Source of the DNA: Tetrahymena elliotti 4EA
Lineage: Eukaryota; Ciliophora; Oligohymenophorea; Hymenostomatida; Tetrahymenidae
Reading direction: 5' to 3'
Assembly: GCA_000231825.2 (NCBI GenBank)
Contig: JH720331.1
Coordinates: 93,441 to 157,440 of the forward strand
DNA: 64,000 bases
Under the pieces are notes generated by a model that saw only the letters and a program-made list of their open reading frames with translations, made no database searches and was not told where the DNA came from. Shown piece after piece: positions 54,601-64,000 of this stretch. Every line of letters begins with the position of its first letter. Within the stretch, counting starts at the first letter, position 1. The position numbers and the translations under genes were made by a program.

Positions 54601-54836
54601 ATATTTTGAAAACAGTAGACTTAAAAAACTTAGATTTAACAATGGATACCTAGGCATAATCAGAATAATTGCTAATTATGTAAAAAAAAATAGAAGAATA
54701 ATTATTAAAAATGAAATAATAATAAAAGGAGGCTAAGCTCAAAAAAGAGAAATCTGAGCAAAAGAAATAACTCAATGTAATCAATTAAAAATAAAGTTAG
54801 TAAAATCAATAACAAACTCAATAAATTTCTAAATGA
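51630..54836 (+). CDS. B-box zinc finger, AT-hook and tandem helix-turn-helix protein
   Basis: Four exons (51630-51801, 51834-52791, 52991-53181, 53245-54836) keep phase and give 970 residues; the first intron is only 32 bp. Order of parts: a Gln/Asn-rich N-terminus; a B-box-like zinc finger at about 155-200 (Cys/His pattern in CKNHSTKEATKICLHAGC, then REICDQCEKQQPHASH); a helical, probably coiled-coil region (about 210-330), as often follows B-boxes; an AT-hook at about 506-515 (RPRGRPKGSK); and two consecutive helix-turn-helix repeats of the Psq/transposase N-terminal kind (about 525-570, around IAEKYSIQNSLIRYWARQL, and about 585-625, around VAQEYDVNAQVLKRWI). Acidic Asp/Glu tracts follow (53855-54000, 54355-54425), and the protein ends in a Lys/Gln coiled coil. 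A DNA- or chromatin-binding regulator is likely. I do not know a named family with this arrangement. Confidence 0.82.
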
Positions 54837-55493
54837 TTGTGAAAATTTCTCAAAAATTAGAATTAGTAATCTATAAATATATTAAAAATGTTTTTATTTA
54901 TTACTCTACTAATATAATTATTAAATAAATAATATTCAATAACTCTTCAAATCTTTTATTTGAAAAAAAACATATTTCTTTTAAGATAATATCTTTTAGC
55001 AAAAATAAATTCTAAATAATATTCTATCAAAAACAATTCAAAACAAGTTTGTTTGATTGATTAAAAATTTAAAACTTAATATACAAATTCACAAAAGATT
55101 GATAATTAATATTTATTAATTAAATCGCTGAGAAATTCAAAAAAATTATCTTGAATTTCAAATTTTTTCATTTCCTTTTGTGTTTATTTATTTAACTTGA
55201 TTAAATTTTTACTTAAAAAATTAGATGATTTTTGCTAAATATAGAATGTAATATTAATTGATTCACTTTCATTATTTTTTATTTATTATGCTTTTGATTC
55301 ATTAAAATCAAAACACAATTCCTTGAAAATATTTAAGTAAAATTTAATATTTTTGAATTTTTTGATGAAAATATTAAACTGTTTTATGAAGAAATAATTA
55401 AAGTTTGAATTGTAATATGAATCAAAGTATATAAAAATATAAATATCTATTAACATCATAATAATGTTTAGTTATATACATTTGTTGATTAAA
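54837..55493. other. AT-rich region between convergent genes
   Basis: 3' flanks of the B-box/AT-hook gene and of the Gly/Asn/Tyr-rich gene. No gene or structured RNA seen. Confidence 0.5.
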
Positions 55494-56133
55494 TCATTTT
55501 CTTTGAGTACCAACTCCTCTATAAATTTGATTACTGTAACTATCTACTCCTTGATAATTTCTACCATAAGCAGGGTCAGAAGTAGTATAACCATTTAAAT
55601 CAACTCCTCTAGGATACCTCTCATATCCATTATTTGAATTATTTCCCATTCCTTGTCCATATCCATTCATATTGTTAGGCTGTCCTAAGTCAGAGTATCC
55701 ATACTGGTTTCTAGGTAATTATTCTTAACCAGAATTTAGTTTTTTTCTACCTCTAGTAGCAGGAATATAACTTCTTTATATAAAAAATAATACTGTTAAG
55801 TTTTTGTATAATTCTTATAAATTACGAAGGAGCATCACTTCTGAACCCTGAATCATCTAAAATAGGTCCTCTTCTTTTTAAAGGAATTTACTGTCCCATC
55901 ATATTTCCATTCATTTATGGAGGTACCATAGAATTAAAAGCTGGACCTGAAGTCTCGTAACCATCTTACATGTTAGCATTTCTTCTTCTTCTTACTTAAG
56001 GTTATTAAGGCTAATATCCATTATATCCATTATTCATTAATGGTTATTAGATGTTAAGTGGGGGAGTAACTCCATTGTAAGCTCCATTGATGCCATTAAC
56101 TCCATATCCATTTTGTAGTGATTTAGGTGCCAT
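55494..56133 (-). CDS. Gly/Asn/Tyr-rich small protein (or C-terminal part of the next gene)
   Basis: Exons 56133-55826 and 55770-55494 around a 55-bp intron give 194 residues from ATG 56133 to TGA 55496-55494. The sequence is rich in Gly, Asn, Tyr, Pro and Gln with scattered RRRR, KRRG and RGRKK basic patches, so it is probably disordered and could bind nucleic acid; no family was recognised. No TGA separates this frame from the last exons of the minus-strand gene starting at 59064, and the frames are in phase after splicing (see that entry). It may therefore be the C-terminus of a single 1058-residue protein. The ATG used here is simply the first one in the likely independent reading. Confidence 0.55.
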
Positions 56134-56231
56134 TTTGTCTATTGGCTTTATTTTTTTAAAAATTAAACACTAATAAAAAACAAAAAATGTTTTAATTTTT
56201 ACTACTTATGAAAGCGAATTCTTTAATGTAC

Positions 56232-59064
56232 TCAACCTGGAGAAGTTTTTTTTATCATAACTATCTCTATTGGTGTTTCTATTTAAAATAAAATATTAAT
56301 TAAAAACGAATTTAGATATTTAATATTTTACATCTCTTAATGATATGCTTCGAAGCATTTTTCACATAAATAAACTGGCTTTTTATTTTGTAAAGAACAT
56401 TCTTGACATGTAATGAATGTGTTATTCTAAATATTCTTTTCTTATAAGCAAACTAAACAAATACCTTGTTTACCATCTTTTTTTTAGATGTGAGCTCCTT
56501 GCCTGAGATTCTATTTATTTGAAAAAATTAAATAAATCTATAAAAAATAATTAGTAATTTACTTAATCATTTCCTTGAAATACTGGTAAATTAATATCAT
56601 TGACATCATTTAACAAAAACAAATCAGTATTATCGGGCTTGTGAGGAGATTTCGATAACTAAATACTTTCTTAATTAATAGCATTTTCAACAATTTTGTC
56701 TGTTTAAACTTCAACATCTATTAGTTTAGATTTAGCATTGTACAATTCATCTTATTTAATTTTTTGTATTTATTTTTAGAGTAAATCTTATGCTAGTTTG
56801 AATCTGAACAATCTGTAATCCATTTTTTCTATTTATTAAAAATTCATTCATAAAAAAACTAAAGAAATTTAATTTGAACTTCAAAATAAAAAATAAAAGA
56901 AATGATTTGTATTTTTAACAAAATGAATAAAATTTAATTTATTTACCTTTGGCTTGAGAATAGATTATATACGAATTCTAAATTGCTATTTCTGATAATT
57001 CTTCAAATATTGATGTGGTATCATTGTTAATACTTACAAATCTGTACTCTGTAAGCAGCATTCTTAGCTTTTGGGTAATTTTTTAAATAGCTTATTTGTG
57101 CTTTTCTACCATTTTATCTTACTTAACTGTACCACTTGTTGTTAAAAATACTTCTTTCTTTAGATTTTCATCTGATTTTATAAGTAGTTATGTCTAAGTC
57201 TATCTATCAAAAATAGTTTCACTATTATTTGGTTTCAATGGTTTATTTTATAGCATATCATTTTAGATATTTTGAGGAAATTAGTCAAATTTATTATTGA
57301 TGAAAGAACTGATGTGTATTTTACTATTCAAAAGTTCTTAAATTTTTTCATAATTATAAAGAAATTCCTCATTTTAGAAATAGACATGATGATTTTGATT
57401 AGTAAAACTTTCTAAATTTATGCAAATTTAATTGGCAAAAGAACTCATATCTTTAACTACAAAGTAACCAAAAACAAATGCAGAACTTAGCTCACACAAG
57501 AATATCTGGGTATAAATAGCGTTGTTATGAATAATTTCCTCACCAACTTTTCCTTTTTTTGATATTAAAACAAGTTCTTATTCAGAAGTTTAAGAATTTT
57601 AAGCTCTCTAAACAAAATCTGATATTAGTTATTCGTTATTTAGAATGTCTTTGTTTAACTCCCTTTCACAATCAAGAAGAAACTAAAACCTATTTTTCAA
57701 AAATGTTTAAATTAGATGATAAGAATAAAATAATTTTAATAATAATATTTCACCTCTCATTAGTAAAAAGTTAGTGGTAAGGAGGGATCTTCTATAGATC
57801 TTTGAGCAAGAAAAAGTCAAAATTGCTTGAATTTTACTACAAGCCCATAAGAATTTTCAAAGCCTAATAAACTTGTACTTCTTCAATTGTGTATTCCTTT
57901 ACATCATTTTATTTCTTATATATTTCTCTTAGTTTAACATTTGCCTTGTTAAGGAGTTATCTCAATATTTTAGTTCCTAAGAAATACATGAAGAGTCTAC
58001 TAGAATCGTTAATATTTGTCAACTGCAATGATTTTCCTCCTAAAAAATGACTAAAAACATTTGGTGACAATTCTGTAGGGAGTCTTTAAAATCTTAAATT
58101 ATTTTCATCAGAAAGTATATTTGATAAAAAATTATTTTCTTCTTTAATTGCTTCATTTTAATCTTCTTATTCATTCTCTTGCAAATTTGCTTATTCTTAA
58201 TTTTCCTCTACTTCAGCCTACATTAAATTCTCTACTTATTATTAGTCTTATTAGTTTTCATTTTCATTTTCCTTAAATTTATAATAAAAAAATTAAATAT
58301 GAAAAAATTAAAATAAAAATTACTTCATTCTATTGATGAACGTTCTCCTATTAAATTTCTTCTCTTTCTAAAATTTCTTCCTTTATAACTTATTCTGATA
58401 AATCTGGAATGTTATTATACTATTGTTCTTATTCCATCTATGTATTAACTTAGACAAATTCTGATAAACAATTCACAGAGCCACTAATATCTATTTATTA
58501 TCTTTCTTATTATCTCTCTTTAATTTCAGTTTATTATTAATTTTCTTATTATTCTTTTGGTTACTGATTACTATTATCCAGCATATCTCTTTAATTTAAA
58601 TTTTAACTTTCTTCATTTTAATTTTCTTCTTCTTGATTTTATGTAACAATTTCTTCATTCTCATTTTCTTATTGGATTTATTATTATCCAGCTCTATTTT
58701 AGTTACTTTAGTCATCAAATTCTTAATTACTAGTGTCATGTGTGTCATTAGATTCCCTCTCTCTATTAGCATTTGATTCAACATTTGCTTTGCTTTAATC
58801 TAAATTATTTTCTTCTTAGATACTTAGTTAAGATTAAGAAGCTTATGGTTTATCGTTATTGAGAACTTCTTCTGAGTGTTTTAAATCATTTTAAATTGTT
58901 TTATTCTTATCAAGTTAATTTTATTCATCTTGATTTTAATCTAACAATTCTACTCCACCTTCTGTGGATATTTATAGTTCTGGTAAATGATCTTATTAAT
59001 TCTTGGAAATTTCTTGTTAAAAATTTGTCTCGGATTTATGAAAATCTTTAGATCCTAATTCCAT
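56232..59064 (-). CDS. Acidic Gln/Glu-rich protein with a C-terminal Cys-rich zinc-binding motif
   Basis: Exons 59064-58324, 58271-57754, 57689-56947, 56828-56563 and one from 56510 are all in phase. The first 300 residues are low complexity (Gln, Glu, Asn, Asp). The middle (about 300-680) looks folded and helical, around SRLFMYFLGTKILRQLLNK and QIFLCELSSAFVFGYFVVKD, but I do not recognise it. The C-terminal exon carries paired cysteines: C774-x2-C777, C791-x2-C794, C805-x2-C808, then YH at 812-813, a plausible ZZ/RING-like zinc site. If the exon from 56510 is read through, the protein ends at TGA 56234-56232 (848 residues). If a good 53-bp intron (56331-56279) is removed, no stop occurs before the downstream ATG 56133 and both genes become one. 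The end given here is therefore provisional. Confidence 0.65.
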
Positions 59065-59794
59065 TTAAATTTAAACTTTGGTAGTAATAATTGTATTCTT
59101 TTTTTTTAGAAAATATTGGTAATATTTTTTAAATTAAAATAATATAAATTTTTTAATAAATAATAATTCAGTTTTGAAATAAGGGGATTCATAATAATTA
59201 TTTAATTTTCTTTGTCACCAGAAAATACTTCTAATAATTTGCTCACAAAAAATGTATTTTCTCAAAAAATTAGAAATATTTCTAAAAATTTTTTAGATCA
59301 AAAGTTTTAAAAAAAAATAAATTAATACAAAATTAAACCCTCCTATTCATATAAACCTAAATTATTAATTAATTATTTAAAATAATTAAAACAATACCAA
59401 ACTTATGAAAAGATGAATTATCAATTTGTTTTAATTTCTTTTTTGATGATTTTTAATTTCTCATTAAAAACTTTATTTAATTATTAAATTATTTTTTCTA
59501 CTTAAAAATAGTTAAATTAATAAAACTATATTCAGAAAAGAATATTTATTATTAATTTCAGACATGTATGATTGATTACAAAAGAATAATATTGCCAAGT
59601 AAAACATTAAATTTAATAAAAAAGATTTTATAGAACAAGCTAAGATTGTGTGAAAAATACTTTTTAACCAAATAGAAATAAATTTGCAAAATAATATTTT
59701 AATTTTAATATAATTTCTTGATGTTTCAAATAAAAAGCATTTGTAAAAATGCAAGTTTTTTATTTTTTCAAAATTTTAACTCAAGCTGAATATC
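59065..59794. other. AT-rich intergenic region
   Basis: Upstream flank of the zinc-motif gene (its promoter) and 3' flank of the pseudokinase-MORN gene. No gene recognised. Confidence 0.5.
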
Positions 59795-62700
59795 TCAAGC
59801 AATAAACTTATTTTGATGCCATTGTCCTTGTAAAGCATCTCCGTTTAAGGTATAGAAAGTTCCTGCACCATTAACGAAATCTTTAAAGAATGTACCAACA
59901 AACTTTTCTCCGTTAGAGAGATATAAAGTACCATATCCTTCTTTGTTGTCATCCTTAAATTGGCCTTCGTACTTAGTCCAATACTCTTCAACATTATCGA
60001 AATCACTAAAATCATAAGCTTCATTAAGAGGAGCAGGGTTTTCATTGTAAAGAATACCAAATCCTTCAAATTTATCATCAACCCAATCGCCATCATAAGC
60101 TGGCTTACCACTTGCATAGCTTAAAATACCCTTACCATGCATCTTATTTTCTCTCCATTCTCCATCAAAAAGACCACCATCTTAATAATAGAATTTACCC
60201 TTACCATGTCTCATACCATTGAGTTTTTCACCTTCATACTTAGAGTTATTGGAATAATTTTCAATGACATATTCCTTTTCTATTTTTTATAAATAAATTT
60301 ATTTTAATTTAAAGATAAAAACCTCAAAAGTGAATACCTTCTGATTAGTAATTGTTCACAACTTATGTTTCCTATTAGTTAGAGTAAGGCTAAGATTAGC
60401 CAAATGATTGCTATATATTGCTAATTTGTAAAATAAGCTAAATATTGTTATTTATATGAATTTATTTACTATGTTTAAGAGTAAGGATTGGTATTGCTTA
60501 CACCTAAGTTAGATAAGCCTGAAATAGCTGATGTTTAGTAGCTTGAAGTTTAAGAAGGATTGAATTGAGCAGTGTATTGGCTTTAAACTTATGAAACTTG
60601 TATATTTGGGTTGTTTTAATTCATATTAAGACCTTAGAATTAGGTATTTAAGCTATCAATAGGTTTATTAATATCATAAGTAGCACCAATATTGGATGTA
60701 TAAGTTTATGATGGAGTATAAGCTTAATAGGAAGGAGGAACAGTATTATTGTTAGTAACTGTTGTTGTAGTTGTTGTGTAAGTGTTAATACCAGCTAAAT
60801 TTGTGTTGGTTTATCCAACATCAGCAGAATTACTTGAAATTTTAATGTCTGCAGTATTAGAGCTTAAACCAAGTTGAGAAATAGTTTCCTTTTAGTTTCT
60901 GTATTTAGCAAGGATGGCTTCAATTTCATCTGAAGCTATTTAGTATTTAAAAAATCAATAAAAAAACATAACTATATATAATTGATTAATTTATATTTAA
61001 ATATTTCTTCATATTTTCAAAGGGGGGGGATTTTTTTGATTATACTTAAATATAATCTTCAAAATTTTTTTAAATCAAATTTTTTATCTGTCTTGAAGAA
61101 AAAGAAGAAAATTAAAGGAGGGAGGGAAATTAATTTGTTTGTTTGAATATTTATTGATTTACGCTTATATGTGTCATAACCACCAACATTTGTGGTCGTA
61201 ATAGATGTGGTAGGGTTGTTATTATTAGCAGTGGTAGTAGTGGTTGTTGTTGTGGTTGCTGCTTAAGCTCCAATGTTTGTAGAGATAGCAGGCTAAGTCA
61301 AGGTAGTAGTAATACTTGGACTGTAGAAGTTAGATCCACTATTTGATGCAACTTAGGCAGAATAAGGAGCAGAAATAACTTCACTTTTGAGAGGAGGAGG
61401 AGCTGAACGCTTAATAGCTTCTTCGATAGTTTCATCCTTTTTAAGGATGTGAGAAAGACCTGGAGAAACATAGGTATTAGTTGCTGTGTAGGAGGCAGTT
61501 GTTCCAGCTGGAAGGTTAGTACTAACAGTGGATTATTTAGTAACAACAGGTTAAGTGTTAGTAGTAACATGAGATGTTAATAAAGGTGATCCATTTTATG
61601 CTGCAAGATTAGAGGTTGTAGAACTTAATCCAATAGTATTTGAGTATGTAGTTGAGCTAGGACCTGGGATATAAGAAAAGTTATTTTCTTTTAGGCCATA
61701 AGAAGTGGTCTAATAAGGTTTACTCAAATCAGAAGTTAATTGGGTATTAGTGGTTGTAGTTTAAATTGTAGGTTAGTAGGTTTATTCTTTTGTGGAAACA
61801 TAATAACCAGCTCCAGTATTTGCAGATGAGACTTCTGTTCCTTTAGAAATCTCATAAGTATTAGTTGGCAAGAAAGTTGAGGAATACTTTTAAGTAGAAG
61901 TTACTGGAGTAACTGAACTAGAATATTAAGTAATAGGAGTATATGGAGCAATATTGACAGTTGGATTGGTGTAATTAACAGTAGTTGTGGTGACAGGAGA
62001 GATATACTTGCTTGTGTAATCTTAACTTAAAGGAGCATTGTTATAAGTTTGAGTAACATAAGTAGTGGTTTAAGGGATAACATAATTTGTTGTTGTTGAG
62101 CTAATTTAAGGTTAAGCATCAACGCTTTGCTATTGATAATATGTATCTCCACCTCCAATAGCATTTCCAATATTTTCATCAGGAATTGCATTTTTGGAAT
62201 TTTAATCTTTAGGAATAAAAGTAATGGTGCTTCCTTTATCTTCAGAATCTTTAAACATGCCCTAAGAACCATATCCAGCTGGTTGATTAGTCATCTTTTA
62301 GATAACTATCTATGGTTATTATTGAATTTAAACTTGAGCTTAAGCTTAGCTTCCATAGTTAGGGTTAGCAGCCGATCTCTTCACTACTTCTTCTTCCTAC
62401 TATTAAAATTAATAGTTTTTAGGGCATGCCCGAATATATTGTCCATAATTTAAAAAATTTTATAAAATTTAAAGTTGGGTTATTTTATTTAGAATAATAC
62501 ACTTATTAATTAAAAAATTAAAATATTTGCATTTCTTCAAATTCAACCAAACTCGAATTTTATTTTTTTATTTCGAATAATTGTTCTGTCTTAATTTATT
62601 TTAAATTAATTAATAAATTACCTTTGCTTTTATTGTTTTAGAAATAACTTCATATGGTTAATAAGCTCTTTCAGGAGATTTTGTGACACTAGCTTAAGTG

Positions 62701-64000
62701 GTAGTATATTCTACCTACTTTTAAACTTGAGGAGCGTTATTTTCTTGTTAGAAAGTAGCAGTTTCAGCATATTCTTACTATAAGTTAATTTATTAGTAAA
62801 AATAGGTGATATCTTAACGATCTTCAGCATTGAAATTGAGCATGTGATACAAGTATTAATAGAGAAGGTCTCCATAATTTTCTCTAACTTAGTTTAATCT
62901 TTCGTGAAGTAAAGCTTCATTGATTTAGAAATTTTTGTAATCATATACATCATCTAAAGGTTAGAGAAGAGCAGCATGAAGCATACACATACCAATACTG
63001 AAAACATCGGCCTTTTGTTAGTTATACACTGGGTTATACTATTATTGGTACATATCCTATTTTTAAAAAATAATTTAAGATTAAATTTGTTCATAGACAA
63101 AGAGAGTTAAGAGCATTAAATTTATTCTTTTTATAATTAGTTTGGTTTAAAAAAATAGAATATTTATTTTAAAATACCTCCTTTAAACTTTATTTTATCA
63201 AACTTTTGTTAATTAAAATTTCTTTTTCCAAAAATTGAAAAAAAGTAAGGTTGTTTACTAGTAAAAATTGTATTGGTAAATTTTAAAATAATAGGTTTAA
63301 ATACAAACTATCTCTTAGATCTAATTTAATTTAAAAGATAAAGCTTTAAACTAAAATTATACATTAAGAAGCTCAGGGGAGATGTAAATTCCTTAAGGAA
63401 CATTATTAGGGCTAGAAAGGGCTGAAGGATATAAACCTTGTTAAGAGAATAGAGTAGGATCAGCCAATTTTACAATACCGTTAGAAGTAATATAGATGGT
63501 AGAAGGGCGAATATTATTGTGATTGAGCTTATTTTGGTATAAGAAATGAGCACCTTAAACACAGCTAGTTAAAATATTCCACATTTCTTCTTCGCTAAAA
63601 GGCTATTTCTAATCCTTAGATCTTTCTGAAACTTCTTATTCGAGGGTATTTTTGACATATTCAAATACTAAATATACCTTAAAGAAAGTAGAGCAGAATT
63701 GACTTTCTTTATTTTGAATACAATCTATTATTTTTTAAAGTAATTTAAATAAATAAACCTAAATTGCAAAAAATTGTATAAAAATCATCACAAACAGATT
63801 TATTCATTTTAATTTAAGCTTAATTTGCTTGCTAAAATCTTTTTAGCTATTCTAGAGAATATTATTTTTCAGAGAAATCATAGAGAAAATATTATTTTTT
63901 GTTAATTTCATTATTTTTATTTATATTTTGCTAGTAACATTTTAATTACCAAAATTGGTAGCTTATTTATATTTGTTTGTAAAAACGTTTTAATATCAAC
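59795..64000 (-). CDS. Pseudokinase with Thr/Ser-rich linker and C-terminal MORN repeats (5' end outside window)
   Basis: Runs in from the right edge and ends at TGA 59797-59795. The first visible exons (about 63725-62630) encode the middle and C-lobe of a protein kinase fold: hinge VYLVFEYVKNTLEQEV, the subdomain VIII equivalent (IYISPELL) and subdomain IX (ADVFSIGMCML). The catalytic loop reads HNNIRPSTIYI (about 63494-63525), where active kinases have HRDLKPxNI, and the DFG position reads ADP (63455-63466). The proton-acceptor Asp, the Lys, the metal-binding Asn and the DFG motif are all changed, so it should be inactive. A linker of about 600 residues rich in Thr, Ser, Tyr, Asn and Pro follows (62450-60400). 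About five to seven MORN repeats finish the protein (60280-59800; YEGEKLNGMRHGKGKFYY, FDGEWRENKMHGKGILSY). MORN repeats bind membranes or cytoskeletal scaffolds. Intron positions are approximate. Confidence 0.8.

Noticed and set aside
61298..62272. Minus-strand Leu-rich frames within the Thr/Ser-rich linker
   Set aside because: Frame-shifted readings of ACT/ACA/GTT repeats in the pseudokinase-MORN linker; the linker frame continues on both sides.

Overview
The window is nuclear DNA of a ciliate, most likely Tetrahymena or a close oligohymenophorean relative. The genes I could trace end in TGA, and TAA and TAG occur throughout their reading frames where glutamine fits. Base composition is extremely AT-rich. 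Genes are interrupted by short GTA...TAG introns, mostly 50-200 bp. Reading with the standard code breaks every gene into false fragments, so all calls here use the ciliate code (TAA/TAG = Gln, TGA = stop). Coding density and intron structure look macronuclear.

Left third (1-20 kb): two tandem plus-strand genes of one family. They encode very large surface proteins with a parallel beta-helix/cysteine-rich ectodomain, a multi-pass membrane domain and a Gln/Asn/Lys-rich cytoplasmic tail. The first is cut by the window edge. At 20.1-20.7 kb lies a probable decayed DDE transposase, followed by a complete ABCG half-transporter on the minus strand (21.2-23.2 kb).

Middle (23-42 kb): a gene-poor stretch contains a visibly less AT-rich, broken gene of unknown family (24.9-25.6 kb). 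Three long minus-strand genes follow: nephrocystin-4 (NPHP4, ciliary transition zone) with an added Gln/Asn/Tyr-rich tail, a 1028-residue protein with two cyclic-nucleotide-binding-like domains, and a 1088-residue Asn/Gln-rich protein.

Right third (42-64 kb): a small membrane thioredoxin-like protein; translation factor eIF3h; two neighbouring S28 serine peptidase paralogues, one with an intact catalytic triad and one that has lost all three residues; a nuclear-type protein combining B-box, AT-hook and two helix-turn-helix segments; a Gly/Asn/Tyr-rich small protein that may be the tail of the gene upstream of it, which encodes a Cys-rich zinc-binding motif; and, running off the right edge, a pseudokinase joined through a Thr-rich linker to C-terminal MORN repeats.

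Genes alternate strands in small groups and do not form operons. Functional themes are cilia (NPHP4), surface/secretory proteins and signalling scaffolds. The least expected items are the dead S28 paralogue, the pseudokinase-MORN fusion, the B-box/AT-hook/HTH protein and the decayed gene island at 25 kb.
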